From Desulfosporosinus sp. HMP52 (GTDB lineage Bacteria; Bacillota; Desulfitobacteriia; Desulfitobacteriales; Desulfitobacteriaceae), in assembly GCF_000765145.1 (NCBI RefSeq), contig NZ_JMGA01000024.1, positions 90,875-154,874 of the forward strand: a stretch of DNA of 64,000 nt. Direction: 5' to 3'. The notes beneath the pieces were generated by a model. The model did no database searches, had not been told where the DNA came from, and worked only from the letters and a program-made list of their open reading frames with translations. Position numbers and translations under genes: made by a program. This document shows positions 50,160-60,206 of the stretch, piece by piece. Position 1 is the first letter of the stretch. Every line of letters begins with the position of its first letter.

Positions 50160-50375
50160 TTTATCATCTCCCTAAAAAATTATTTTTCCTACTTTTTCCT
50201 GAGAATCTTTGGCCGAACTAGACTGACCAACCTCAACTATTGATGATTTTTCATTAAGAATAAACTTCTTGTTATACTTCTATGGAATAATTGCGGTCAT
50301 CTAGAAGTTTCATTACTTCCGTAGTAATAACACCATCCATTATTCAATCTTCCTTTCAATATTTCTTTAGGAAAG
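50160..50375 (-). other. Short coding remnant
   Basis: An ATG near 50340 with AAAGGAAG upstream opens a 22-codon frame (MDGVITTEVMKLLDDRNYSI) that ends at once. Probably the 5' end of a lost gene whose leader hairpin is at 50376-50430. Confidence 0.3.
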
Positions 50376-50430
50376 CAAAAAGCCAGTAACCCTCTCAAAG
50401 TAATTTTGAGAAGCGGTTACTGGCTGGTTT
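50376..50430 (-). repeat. AGCCAGTAACC hairpin, copy 1
   Basis: Minus-strand CCAGCCAGTAACC / GGTTACTGGC stem followed by TTTTTGC. A very similar sequence, including flanks, is at 59169-59214. In both places it is followed within about 40 bp by an SD and ATG of a decayed gene, so it is a duplicated leader/terminator. Confidence 0.6.
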
Positions 50431-50841
50431 CTTTCCCTAGCCAAAATTTTAATTGTTACCTTATTATAGAATATCTTTGGAACTGAATCAAAGATAAAGT
50501 TGTTGTATTTTTTCACTTTTTTAAGTTGCTACAAAAACCCAAAGCGCGCGGTTATCTCGGAGAATTTGAGCATTTGTCACGGAATTTGGGTACACATGTC
50601 TCGATATAATACTCTTTAATACCTTTCTACCTATCAAGCATCGCTTCAAGCAAAAGAGAAAATTTCATCTCTTTGCTGCTCTTTAAAAATCTGGTGCTAA
50701 GATCAATTAATAGACACAAATATTTATTTCCCATATATCTAACTAGCCATTATAAACACCACATTAATTCTTTGAGTTACCTCAGTCTGAAGTGAGTGAA
50801 ATTAACGCCTGTTTTTGAAAGGTAAAACCATTACGCTTAAA
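50431..50841. other. 411-bp gap downstream of helicase gene
   Basis: No gene and no convincing terminator for the helicase operon seen. Confidence 0.3.
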
Positions 50842-53800
50842 TTAAGAGAAGGCATTTTTGAGTTGATTTTTCTCCACAAAATATAGTTGACCCTCCTGGC
50901 AGCTTTCACCGATGATAGAATTCCAAACTTCACAATACATCTTCAACTGTGGTGCATAAAATTCTCTTAATCGATCCAAATCACTTTCTTCGTTAACTCG
51001 GTCCGTCTTATAATCAACAATCACCCATTGGCCATTTTCCTTAAAGGCCAAGTCTATAATACCAGACAGAATGACTGGTTTCTCATTCGCTCCTTTAATG
51101 TAAGCATTTAGTGGATGACCATTGTCAATTTGCAACGAAAATGATACCTCGGTATATTTTGATTCAGCCTGAGTAATTCTTTGCCACAAATCAGTCCTGC
51201 AAAATTTTTCGACCACCCTATAAACTTCTTCTTTGCGCTCAAGCGATTCCTCATTTTCTTGAAGAGCTAGGGTTATCACAGAATCAATATCATCATTACC
51301 CTTGATAAGTTCTTCAAATACTTGATGAATGACATTGCCCCAAGCTTTACCACCTCCTGCTCCTCGTTTAACACTTAAATCGATTCCCTGTTCTTTTAAG
51401 CCTGTGGGTGATACTATTTGGTAGCTAGGTTTTGCCAAAGCAGACACCCACATGGAAAAATGCTCACGAGCAGCAATAAGTTCTTGCGGTTTAACATAGG
51501 TTCCGATCTCATCAGGATTATCGCTGACTATCTCAATCTCGGGTGCATTAAGTTCGTTCTCAGCAGAAGAACCTTGAATCAGCAATGCCCAGGGATTTTT
51601 TCTTAAGTCCATATCTTTGAGACTTCGGCTAATAATCAGTAAGTTTTTACTTCTAGTCCCCGCAACGTAAACTAATCGATATTCCTCTTCCTGCAGATAT
51701 CGCAATTCTTCATTTTCATAAACACACCATCCGTCAGGTTGTGCAATGCGCTCAGAGTGATAACCCAGCTTACGATTGAATACATAGTATCCCTCTGGTT
51801 CGGTTCCGTGACGGCGAATATGAATATCAGCCTTCTGAGAGACTTCTTTAAACGGCTGAGCAAGAAAAACCACAGATGCCTCAAGTCCTTTGGCTTTATG
51901 TACATTCATGAGACGAACAACATTTTCTTCCTTTGTCGTAAGACTCAGTTCTTCTTCAATCGAGCTACTCATGATCGTACTAAACTCTGTAACAATCTGA
52001 TCGAAGCGTGTTTTACCATTTCTTTCAGCTTTTCTCAAAAACTCTAATACCTGATAGAAATACGAAGCTCCGCTTTCGCTTTTCGCGAACCCTAAAACAT
52101 AAGGGATCATGCCGAGGTCTGCTAAAATCTTTTCGATGGCAACTGAAGGCATCATTTTTTCGGCCCATTGCAGGTATTTTTTGAGCTTGTCTAATGCCTT
52201 TCCGTAGCGTGTTTCTAAATCTTCGTGTAATCCTTCTGGTACATTACTATAAATTCTAAAGTAACCGCCGGCCTGCTTGATCTGAAAAAGGTCATCGTCA
52301 CTTATGCCAAAGAACAATCCCCTTAGTACACCTACCATTAGTAGTTGATCGTCCGGGTCAGACAATAATCGAAGAAGTTTATACAGCTCTGCTAGTTCTA
52401 GAGAGTCTCCTAAAGAACTACCTCCAGTCATACTAAACGGAATTTTGAATTTTTCGAGGGCACGTGCATAAAGATCCATTCCATCTTTAAATCGCAGTAA
52501 AATCATAAAGTCCTCAGGTTGTGCTTGACGAATTTCCTCTTTATTCGTTTGATCACTTGGATGTGTAAGTTTTAAGTTTCCATCGAGCGACCAACGAATA
52601 AACTGGGCAATCATTTCTGCATCAGCATTTAGAATCTCGTCCTTTTTCGTGAACTCTGCGGGGATATTTAAAACTTTAACGCCATAAACAGACCCTTTAC
52701 CATCTGGTCTTAGGGTTCGAAGCGGACTAAATTCCGCTTGGTAGGATGATTCTTGTTCCGGAAAGATTGTTTGAAAGATGGGGTTGATCCATTGGCCCAG
52801 TGCTTCGACCGATCGGAAATTAGTCGTGAGTTGAACAACCTCTCCCCCGCTCTGAATAATAAGTTTTTTTACAAGGTTATAGGTATCTATATCTGCTCTA
52901 CGAAAACGGTAAATTGATTGTTTGGCATCACCAACCACAAAGAGAGAACCGGGATGAGGAATCAATTTGTGCCAATCTTTTTGATTAATGTCCTGACCTG
53001 TTAAGTAGAACAAAATCTCTGCCTGAACCGGGTCGGTGTCTTGAAACTCATCCACCAATAACCTAGGATACTTATCATGGAAGTAAGCCCTAACCTCAGG
53101 GTGTTCACGTAGCATGTTGCGCGTTATTAACAACAGGTCTTGGAAATTGAGTTTTGATTGTTTAAATCTGACCTGTTCGTAAAACTGAACTGCAGGAATC
53201 ATAAACTCTATTAATATGTAATGACAATATTCTCTCCATGTCTGCATCGCTGGGCTTAAAATATTAACCGTGAACTCGTTAAAGTCGTCTCTACACTGCT
53301 TTGCTTCATCCTTACTAATCCAGCGGTTTTGAGTAACACTAAATTCTTTATCAAATGCCTTTAGTAAATTGACAACAGTAAAGTCTTTATTCATGTTAAA
53401 GAACTTGAAAAAGCGATTTGCCTTGAGGATGGCTTTTTGAAGATGGTCCCAACCTTTTTCAGGTTCTTCGTTGGGAATAGACTTTATGGCTCGCTCAACT
53501 AAGTTTTTTAAAGTTTCCATGGCGGGCTGTAAATCTGGTTTAGACACCTCTGTACAAACCATCGTTACGTCGGAATATTGGGAAAGAGTTATAAAAGCCT
53601 CTTTTAATTCAGTGGTAGGTACGCCGATATCATCTAATCTCTCCAGCAACCCAGAAGAATTCAATTTAACGTCCATTAAATAACTTTCCCAGGCCTCTTC
53701 TTGAAGAAGGATTTCTTCAAGAGGATCGAGTTCCTCAAATTCTGGATCTAACCCTGCCTCAATCGGTCGTTCCCTCAAAAGAGACGCACAAAAGGAATGA

Positions 53801-54123
53801 ATAGTTCCCAGGAAACACTGGTCTAAATTAACCAGTGCCAGTTGGAGCTTTTCTTTAATATTAGGATTTTTTTCCTCGCGATAGGCCTTTTCGAGAGTTA
53901 TTTGAAACCTTTCTCTAAGTTCATATGTGGCTTTGCGAGTAAAAGTAATCGCAGCAATTTGTTGAGTGGTAACACCCCCACTTTTCACTAGGTTTACCAT
54001 ACGACGAACAAGGCTAGAGGTCTTTCCTGAGCCAGCGCCTGCGTCAACCAGAAAATTCACGAATAGTTCTTGTTGAAGTCTAAGTCTTTCCTCATAATCC
54101 GGCGGATTAGCCAATTTAGGCAT
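50842..54123 (-). CDS. addA: AddA-like helicase-nuclease (UvrD superfamily)
   Basis: 1093 residues. SF1 helicase: Walker A DAGAGSGKTSS (28-38), motif II LLVDEFQDTDPVQ (about 350-362), motif III GDAKQSIYRFR, motif IV TTNFRS, motif V NVHKAKGLEASVVFLAQP and motif VI YVAGTRSKNLL. The C-terminal PD-(D/E)XK nuclease has GIIDLAF and VIVDYKTD. This is the AddA/RexA layout at slightly less than usual length. It overlaps the AddB-like gene by 8 bp. The pair would process double-strand ends for recombination or degrade foreign DNA. The location beside a Ubl operon suggests a defence role. Confidence 0.88.
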   Translation of the reverse strand: MPKLANPPDYEERLRLQQELFVNFLVDAGAGSGKTSSLVRRMVNLVKSGGVTTQQIAAITFTRKATYELRERFQITLEKAYREEKNPNIKEKLQLALVNLDQCFLGTIHSFCASLLRERPIEAGLDPEFEELDPLEEILLQEEAWESYLMDVKLNSSGLLERLDDIGVPTTELKEAFITLSQYSDVTMVCTEVSKPDLQPAMETLKNLVERAIKSIPNEEPEKGWDHLQKAILKANRFFKFFNMNKDFTVVNLLKAFDKEFSVTQNRWISKDEAKQCRDDFNEFTVNILSPAMQTWREYCHYILIEFMIPAVQFYEQVRFKQSKLNFQDLLLITRNMLREHPEVRAYFHDKYPRLLVDEFQDTDPVQAEILFYLTGQDINQKDWHKLIPHPGSLFVVGDAKQSIYRFRRADIDTYNLVKKLIIQSGGEVVQLTTNFRSVEALGQWINPIFQTIFPEQESSYQAEFSPLRTLRPDGKGSVYGVKVLNIPAEFTKKDEILNADAEMIAQFIRWSLDGNLKLTHPSDQTNKEEIRQAQPEDFMILLRFKDGMDLYARALEKFKIPFSMTGGSSLGDSLELAELYKLLRLLSDPDDQLLMVGVLRGLFFGISDDDLFQIKQAGGYFRIYSNVPEGLHEDLETRYGKALDKLKKYLQWAEKMMPSVAIEKILADLGMIPYVLGFAKSESGASYFYQVLEFLRKAERNGKTRFDQIVTEFSTIMSSSIEEELSLTTKEENVVRLMNVHKAKGLEASVVFLAQPFKEVSQKADIHIRRHGTEPEGYYVFNRKLGYHSERIAQPDGWCVYENEELRYLQEEEYRLVYVAGTRSKNLLIISRSLKDMDLRKNPWALLIQGSSAENELNAPEIEIVSDNPDEIGTYVKPQELIAAREHFSMWVSALAKPSYQIVSPTGLKEQGIDLSVKRGAGGGKAWGNVIHQVFEELIKGNDDIDSVITLALQENEESLERKEEVYRVVEKFCRTDLWQRITQAESKYTEVSFSLQIDNGHPLNAYIKGANEKPVILSGIIDLAFKENGQWVIVDYKTDRVNEESDLDRLREFYAPQLKMYCEVWNSIIGESCQEGQLYFVEKNQLKNAFS

Positions 54124-57100
54124 AATTTCTTAACCCCCTAAATATATCGATCATCATCTTATCTAAGCCTTTTTGGCTTCGGCTATGGCGGTTACATGCA
54201 TCGCGATAGTCGCAATAATGGCAGTCGTTCTCATCGTCAGTCATAACAAACGTCCCTTCGGATAATAACGTAAACAGATGGTTGAGAATCTCATATAAAC
54301 TGTCCCGACGGACTTGTAGTCGGACTACCCTTTTCCCTTCACCTTTTTGAGTCGGAAAAATGTAACCGCTAAGAATTACCTTTGAATTGGCATGAAGTTC
54401 TTTCTCAGAAAAGAGACGTTCTACGGCCAACGCATATAACCCATGTTGGAGTTGTCTGCCACCCTTGAAATACTCTTTATCACTATAACCAAAGGTGCTG
54501 CCCGTTTTATAATCCCAGATCTTTAACCCCTTTGCGGATTCATCGACCCGATCAATTTTCCCTCTGAGGAAAAAACGTTTATCGTTCGGCAACTCAATCG
54601 TAACCGCTTCAAAGTTCTCGTTGTTGTTAGTTTCTCCTGGATGCATTCCAAAAGTTAACTCAAAATATTTAGGGGCATCATCACATGACTCAATTTCTTC
54701 AGACTTCAAAAAAATACGGCAGGAATCAAGAATTGATTTGCGTTCATAATCGTAGACTAACTCACTCGGAGGTGGCACACTCACTTTTTTCTGACTTATT
54801 AACTCATCGGCAATTTCATAAAGGAATTGTGCATGTCTCGCAGCGTTAAGAGATTCACCTTTATTGGCAAGTTTCTTATAGAACCGCTCAAAAATGCCAT
54901 GATATAGATCCCCTTTTGTCTTTGCATTCAACCATACGCCTTGGTCAAAGACTAATTCTTCGATGGGCTGAATTTTTAACACATATCTTAAGAAGTACGC
55001 AAACGGGCATTTCCCAAGCGTTTCAAGTTGACTGCAGGACATTACTAAATCTTCGCTAACCGTAGGGTCCACTATTGATGGGTCAAGATTGATCTTTCCG
55101 TCAAACGGGGTAAGTTCTTCTACTTGAAGGCGATTTGATTCAGCGTTTAATCCATCAAGGACCGTTGGGTATAAGGTTTTAAAAGTATCAAGATCTGGCT
55201 TTTTGTTTCCCATTGATAAAACACTAAGCCACCATTCCTGATCATCTAATGACTCGTCGATATCTGACGGTGTGAAGCCTTTCCTATTACCAAGCGTTTC
55301 AATAAGATCGCTGTAATCCAGCGTTTCATCATGAGCTTTCAATCTATACATTTGCAAAAGAATAGAACTCGGAAAAACAGCACGGTTTTCCAAGGTATCA
55401 AAGGCAGAATAACTGACCGCAAGGGTCCCTTGAACAGACGATAAAAACTGTACCAAGTCGTATACTTTTTCTTTTGGCCTATTACTCAGCAAAGGAAGAC
55501 CGTGACCAATGTTTTCACGTTCTATATCCAGTAAAATTGGGTCTTCTCTCATTGTCCTAGGGAAGCGGTTAGCATCAAGGCCAACGATAAATACATTCTG
55601 ACGTAATATCCATAATCCGGAGTTGTAGTGATCGACATGTAGATGTCCTGGCTTTGGGCCCGATGCACTCACCCTTATTCCGCTAATTAAAAATTTAAGT
55701 CTTGCGAATATATCATCTCGTTTAAGATGGATAGTTACCGAATCTTCAATGAGTTTTAGATTTCTACAAATGACCTTTTTTGCGTCATGGTCTGCTTGGC
55801 TAACAACTGAGCTGAATTGATCTACTAAAGTACTTAACCATGCTGCTAGTTGGGCATAGGGTATACGCCCTTCAGAATCTGGGTCTGGCAAAGAGGTAAA
55901 AAGCTGAGCAAAAAAATTCTTTAACCATAGAAAGTTCTCCAATCTTGCTTTATACGAATCATTGTCATCCTCTAAAGCTACATCAGCCTTAGTTTGGTTC
56001 TTGATATTGGTTATTTCATTGTCTATGGTCTCTAGGTAACGCTCTTTTCCCCAGCCAATTCCTGTAGTTCTTAAGTAGTGAGTGATGGTTGATTTTGGAG
56101 GGGACTTTTCGCCCGGAATCTTAAACACTCCGTTTCTGACGAGTGGAACAATGTCGGAAACTTTAAACCCTCTCTCAGCCCAAGACAATAACCCGAAATA
56201 TAACCTGCCAGGATTTGTGGCACAAATATCTATTCCCTGGCCAAAGGTCATATTGAGTTGAGCAAGTCCTTGAGATAGGTCAAATAACAGATGGTTATAA
56301 GGATCTTGCGCAGTATAAAAAATAGCTGTCTGGTCAAATGGTATTTTTTCTAATTTCAATTTGCGCAACACTTCACGTATTTCATTGGATTCCCCGTATG
56401 CATGGAACATTTGTATTGGAAGTTCAGTTACCGGCGCATTTGTTAGGTCATTAAGGTAAAGTAAATTGCTATAGGGTTCATTAAGCTCGATACTTAGCGG
56501 TGATATTTCGTTTTCTAGAGATGTTTGTAGAGGTATAATCCCTTTTGGTCTACTAAAATTGATCACTTGGAAATTGTTTTTCGTTAGAGCTTCTAAAAAG
56601 TTACGTTCCAACGGGCGCATTTTTAAATTCGACGGAACGATGTAGATGCATTGTGACGGGTTTACCTCCCTGGCTGCAAGCTGAAATAAATCGGCTTGAT
56701 CTATGTACTTTCGGATTTGCAACTCTTTGTCATACTCAGCCCATATCGTTTTTATATCTTCGCACTTACATGAATTAACAAATATTCCTGTAGTGATATC
56801 ATTAACATCAATTCCAGTCATTTTGAGATCTATGATCGAACGAGTTATGATGCTACTTACGCTAGGTGTTATTTCTAAACTATTAAAATATGTCAACTGG
56901 CCTGCCTGACGAAGTCTTTCGAGAACCTGAATTGTAAATTCCGTTGCTAAGATATTAGGAACAATTGAGCGTCCGCTGTTTAAAAGTGATTTTTGGCAAA
57001 CTTGCTTTGCTAAATTCCTCAAGGTTTCAGTTTTTAAGTTAAGGATAGTCAAGCCTTGACGCGTTGCACTTTCAAGCAATTGTCGCCCAGAGGAAAAACT

Positions 57101-57175
57101 CGGAGAAATGAGAACCTTTTCGCTTAACGGATTTTTCATAACGATTTCCCTTAATTGATTTATAACTGCTTGCAT
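54116..57175 (-). CDS. addB: AddB-like nuclease subunit with Fe-S cluster motif
   Basis: 1019 residues. N-terminal inactivated helicase-like region (VLISPSFSSGRQLLES in place of Walker A; AddB often keeps a GxxGxGKT, here lost), and a C-terminal PD-(D/E)XK domain (GKIDRVDES ... LKIWDYKTGS). Cys at CPFAYFLRYVL (about residue 715) and CHYCDYRDAC near the end provide the four ligands of the AddB/Cas4-type 4Fe-4S staple. Partner of the following AddA-like gene. Long and divergent enough that it is probably not the housekeeping copy. Confidence 0.82.
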   Translation of the reverse strand: MQAVINQLREIVMKNPLSEKVLISPSFSSGRQLLESATRQGLTILNLKTETLRNLAKQVCQKSLLNSGRSIVPNILATEFTIQVLERLRQAGQLTYFNSLEITPSVSSIITRSIIDLKMTGIDVNDITTGIFVNSCKCEDIKTIWAEYDKELQIRKYIDQADLFQLAAREVNPSQCIYIVPSNLKMRPLERNFLEALTKNNFQVINFSRPKGIIPLQTSLENEISPLSIELNEPYSNLLYLNDLTNAPVTELPIQMFHAYGESNEIREVLRKLKLEKIPFDQTAIFYTAQDPYNHLLFDLSQGLAQLNMTFGQGIDICATNPGRLYFGLLSWAERGFKVSDIVPLVRNGVFKIPGEKSPPKSTITHYLRTTGIGWGKERYLETIDNEITNIKNQTKADVALEDDNDSYKARLENFLWLKNFFAQLFTSLPDPDSEGRIPYAQLAAWLSTLVDQFSSVVSQADHDAKKVICRNLKLIEDSVTIHLKRDDIFARLKFLISGIRVSASGPKPGHLHVDHYNSGLWILRQNVFIVGLDANRFPRTMREDPILLDIERENIGHGLPLLSNRPKEKVYDLVQFLSSVQGTLAVSYSAFDTLENRAVFPSSILLQMYRLKAHDETLDYSDLIETLGNRKGFTPSDIDESLDDQEWWLSVLSMGNKKPDLDTFKTLYPTVLDGLNAESNRLQVEELTPFDGKINLDPSIVDPTVSEDLVMSCSQLETLGKCPFAYFLRYVLKIQPIEELVFDQGVWLNAKTKGDLYHGIFERFYKKLANKGESLNAARHAQFLYEIADELISQKKVSVPPPSELVYDYERKSILDSCRIFLKSEEIESCDDAPKYFELTFGMHPGETNNNENFEAVTIELPNDKRFFLRGKIDRVDESAKGLKIWDYKTGSTFGYSDKEYFKGGRQLQHGLYALAVERLFSEKELHANSKVILSGYIFPTQKGEGKRVVRLQVRRDSLYEILNHLFTLLSEGTFVMTDDENDCHYCDYRDACNRHSRSQKGLDKMMIDIFRGLRNYA

Positions 57176-57384
57176 AAACAGCCTCCATAATCAGTTTATT
57201 TGTCCATTATTATGAGCTCACCCAAAAGCATTAACAGTATTTATGGATTTAATACATTTTCAAGGGAATTTTAGAAAATATCATGAATAAAGCTTTTATG
57301 AATTGTATAAACTATTAGATTTATAACAACATATATGTTGTTATCTATACAACGAAATTTAAACAGCTGGAAAAATATTTATGA
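57176..57384. other. Upstream region of AddB-AddA operon
   Basis: Promoter region; contains the imperfect dyad ACAACATATATGTTGT near 57327, a possible operator. No gene. Confidence 0.35.
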
Positions 57385-57445
57385 CAATAAAGGAACCCTT
57401 AATACCCTTAAAAAGAATTACGGGTATTGAGGGCTCCTTTATTTT
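57385..57445. terminator. Strong isolated terminator
   Basis: AATAAAGGAACCCTTAATACCC/GGGTATTGAGGGCTCCTTTATT, over 20 bp of stem with one mismatch and TTTTG after it on the plus strand. No intact gene immediately precedes it on either strand. Confidence 0.65.
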
Positions 57446-58125
57446 GTAGCGTTTACCTAGTCCTGATTCATTCTAACTAATTATGGAGTTTTTCTCATTT
57501 CATTTATATCTTATAACTACTAATTATGTTTTAAAGGAGCTTAGGAGAATCAGATTCGCGGTTTACCCTTTGGAACGCCTTCCTTAACTAATAGCATAAT
57601 TTCAGCGGGGTAAATATTATCTTGCTTCACCAATATTATTATCAATAACAAGTCATTAAGTCCTAAGTGGCGGCTGCCTTGAGTGAACGACAACATACAA
57701 GCAGCCTTCCTCATCCTTATTCAATTCAATAAAATAACGCCTCCCAATGTGCCGATACTTTTTTCTGCTTTGTCCAGTTGTATTGGCTTGAGACAACTAA
57801 GCTGTGTTAGCTCAATTTTTCGTTATGGTGATGCAGTTTCTTACTCACCTCAAAGCCTGACGGTATTTTTAATAAATTAACTAATCCAGCTTTGCAGTTC
57901 CAGTCTTTTACCGGGGCTTCCCTGAGCATATTCATCAAATAATCAACCTTCACAAAAACATGCTGTTGTAATTTTTCATAAGGTTCAACCTAAAAAACAT
58001 CACAAAGAAGCATTTTGCTTTGCGCTACTATCACAGTTCCCATTAGTGTATCCATTTGGTACCAACGTGACCCATAGTCCGTTGATATATAGTCATCATT
58101 CCGTATAAACTAAGGCATAATCTTA
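57446..58125. other. Region with decayed frames
   Basis: On the minus strand between about 57825 and 57990 a 55-codon frame reads QQHVFVKVDYLMNMLREAPV, AGLVNLLKIPSGFEVSKKLH, but it has no start, and nearby frames are broken. Probably a gene remnant of unknown type. Nothing else is supported. Confidence 0.3.
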
Positions 58126-58138
58126 TGGAGTGATGATG

Positions 58139-58354
58139 ATGGATATTAAAATTGCAGTAGGGCAAAGAATTAAAGAGTTAAGAATAATACGCAATATCAC
58201 GCAAGAGCAATTAGCATATATTTCTGAGCTTGATCGAACATATATCAACAGTGTTGAAAATGGGAGAAGAAATATTTCCATTATCAATCTTGAGAAAATT
58301 TCCAAAGGACTCAGAATTCACTTAAAAGATTTCTTTGATGCTAAAATCTTTTAA
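58139..58354 (+). CDS. Small XRE-family regulator (C-protein-like)
   Basis: 71 residues from the ATG at 58139 (GGAG 8 bp upstream; the preceding GTG-ATG-ATG codons are too close to the SD). One HTH_3 domain: VGQRIKELRIIRNITQEQLA, LDRTYINSVENGRRNISIIN and LEKISKGL, with a short dimerisation tail. Size and sequence are those of restriction-modification controller (C) proteins or orphan XRE repressors. No methylase or endonuclease gene lies next to it. It may regulate the AddBA-like operon to its left. Confidence 0.8.
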   Translation: MDIKIAVGQRIKELRIIRNITQEQLAYISELDRTYINSVENGRRNISIINLEKISKGLRIHLKDFFDAKIF

Positions 58355-58395
58355 GTGCACAGTCGAATTTCGAAAGCAATTAAGGATCAACAGGC

Positions 58396-58428
58396 AAGAG
58401 TCTCTAATTAGTTCGAGATTCTTTTTTT
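58396..58428 (+). terminator. Terminator of XRE gene
   Basis: AAGAGTCTC/GAGATTCTT stem with a loop of ten, followed by TTTTTTG. Confidence 0.7.
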
Positions 58429-58749
58429 GTCTTCGACTATCTCATAGAGTCAAGTTTTAGTACTTGCACTGGCTTTTGCCCCACTACGTGAGAATTCCCA
58501 GTTCTTTCGGTAATAACACCTTAACTTATTCAGATTAAGTTAGTTTTACTGTTTCGGGAATGAAAGGTCTAAGCTTTAAAAACTCCGAATTTGATGTACT
58601 TTTGAAATCGTAAAATACCACTGATATCTATGGTATTATTGCTGCAGTAGAGGCTAAAGTGCTGCCTCCACCCTAAACCTTTAACTCATTATCAAAAACA
58701 AAACGCGTTGGTATGAGAATTTCTGTTCGTTTGATTGCTCTTAAATATT

Positions 58750-59130
58750 ATTAAGAAGGACCTGCTTAAGCTGTTGCTTCTCAACAAAGTATATTTCCCC
58801 AATATTACATTCCTGTTAAGATAGCTCCTTCCATACCTGACAATACATTTTAACCTGTGGGGCGTAATACTCAGTCAGAATAGCCAAATCATCATCATCC
58901 TGTACTACCCTGTCAGTCTTAAAATCAACAATTAACCCATCCACGCTATGATTCTTTTAATACAAGGTCGATTACGCCATTGAGAACGATCAGCTAAATT
59001 ATTCTCTCCTTTCATTTGTGTGTAGAGTGAGTGGTCAGGCCCAATTTGTAGAGAAAAAGGTACCTCAGTGTACTTGACTTTGGCGTCGTTTTCAGCAAAC
59101 TCTTCTACTGCGTCCATGATCGCAATTCCA
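58750..59130 (-). pseudogene. Decayed AddA-type nuclease C-terminus
   Basis: Minus-strand pieces read VKYTEVPFSLQIGPDHSLYT, then (after a shift) IVDFKTDRVVQDDDDLAILT-like and YYAPQVKMYCQVW-like, then QQLKQVLLNNI at the end. This parallels the last 110 residues of the intact AddA-like protein (YTEVSFSLQIDNGHP ... VIVDYKTDRV ... YAPQLKMYCEVW). Several stops and shifts. A second helicase-nuclease locus once stood here. Confidence 0.6.
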
Positions 59131-59168
59131 CCCATGATTATCACCCTTTCGACTTTTCTATAGAAATA

Positions 59169-59214
59169 AAAAGCCAGTAACCCCCTTAACTTTAAGAGGT
59201 GTTACTGGCTGGTT
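59169..59214 (-). repeat. AGCCAGTAACC hairpin, copy 2
   Basis: AAGCCAGTAACCCCC/GGTGTTACTGGCT with GGTTTATTTCCCT beyond, the partner of the hairpin at 50376-50430. On the minus strand it is followed by TTTTTATTTC and, 30 bp later, GAAAGGGTGATAATC-ATG of the decayed nuclease. Confidence 0.6.
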
Positions 59215-59579
59215 TATTTCCCTCACCAGAGATTTTCTTGTTAAGATTAACTGTAACGTCTTCTTAATACTCCATCAAATACTTTTTTATATAAATTTAT
59301 ATTTTATTACTTTCAGGTCTTGCCTCAAAATATTGGTCTTAGCGTATGGGATTCGGATTCATGATTGGGTGGATACGAAGTATATGGTTTTGTCTAAATA
59401 TCTTTGAGACCTAGGTTATATCCATTTAAACTTAGCAAACAATTATGTAAGATAGGCATGTTTAAAAAAAAATATAATGGTTATTAATATTACATGTGAC
59501 TTATAGTCAACAATTTCCAATCTTTAACGTTGATAAATGATTTCAGAAAATCAAAAAATACGTTTATGGGGGTAAATCC
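59215..59579. other. Gene-free AT-rich boundary region
   Basis: No gene. Separates the defence-like region from the mobile-element-like segment. Holds the promoter region of the gene at 59580; no clear terminal repeat seen. Confidence 0.3.
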
Positions 59580-60206
59580 ATGTCAAATCTTATCCGTGCT
59601 ACTGTGATTATCCGGGGAACGCGCCCCATGCTAATTCACCATTTTGGTCCCGATGCCATTCCACTGGAACGCAGGGAGAGAACTGGTGTAGCTGGACATG
59701 ACCCTGAGGAATGGAAACGCACAGTACTAATGACATCTGATCGCCAAGTATACGTTCCTTCTGAATATATTTTGGCTAATTTCCGTGGAGGTGCTAAAAT
59801 TGCTTTCGGTTCTCGCGGTGGTCATGCTGCAAGACTGGCAGCATGTCTAGAGGTTTACGATGAACGCATTTTGTTTAACAGCTTTGTTCCAGAAAATATA
59901 AGTGAACTTATTAATCGTGTAGATGCAGACGTTTATCTTGATGTACGAGGAGTTAAACAACCAGTCACTAAAGCACGCAATATCCGTTATCGCCTAGCAT
60001 TATCTGCGGGATGGCAGTCGACATTTATAATAATATGGGATAAAACTCTAATAAGTCGAGACGAAATGCACTCAATAGCAATTCATTCAGGGCAATTCGT
60101 TGGTTTAGGGGATGGCAGAAACATTGGCTTTGGTCGGTATTCTGTAGAAGGATTTGATTTGTTAGGTAAGGAGGAAGTTAGTGATGCCACGTCATCGGCC
60201 ATGTAG
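59580..60206 (+). CDS. RAMP-like/mobile-element hypothetical protein
   Basis: 208 residues, GGGGG SD before ATG. Begins LIRATVIIRGTRPMLIHHFG, has DPEEWKRTVLMTSDRQVYVP, a central FRGGAKIAFGSRGG, and ends in a Gly-rich loop GQFVGLGDGRNIGFGRYSVE. The first strand and terminal Gly-rich loop resemble RAMP/ferredoxin-like RNA- or DNA-binding folds in phage and CRISPR proteins. I recognise the type from phage and plasmid neighbourhoods but not a named family. Overlaps the HNH gene. Confidence 0.55.
   Translation: MSNLIRATVIIRGTRPMLIHHFGPDAIPLERRERTGVAGHDPEEWKRTVLMTSDRQVYVPSEYILANFRGGAKIAFGSRGGHAARLAACLEVYDERILFNSFVPENISELINRVDADVYLDVRGVKQPVTKARNIRYRLALSAGWQSTFIIIWDKTLISRDEMHSIAIHSGQFVGLGDGRNIGFGRYSVEGFDLLGKEEVSDATSSAM

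Noticed and set aside
57683..57880. 65-codon plus-strand protein
   Set aside because: No SD or domain, and the opposite strand shows a better but also broken coding trace.
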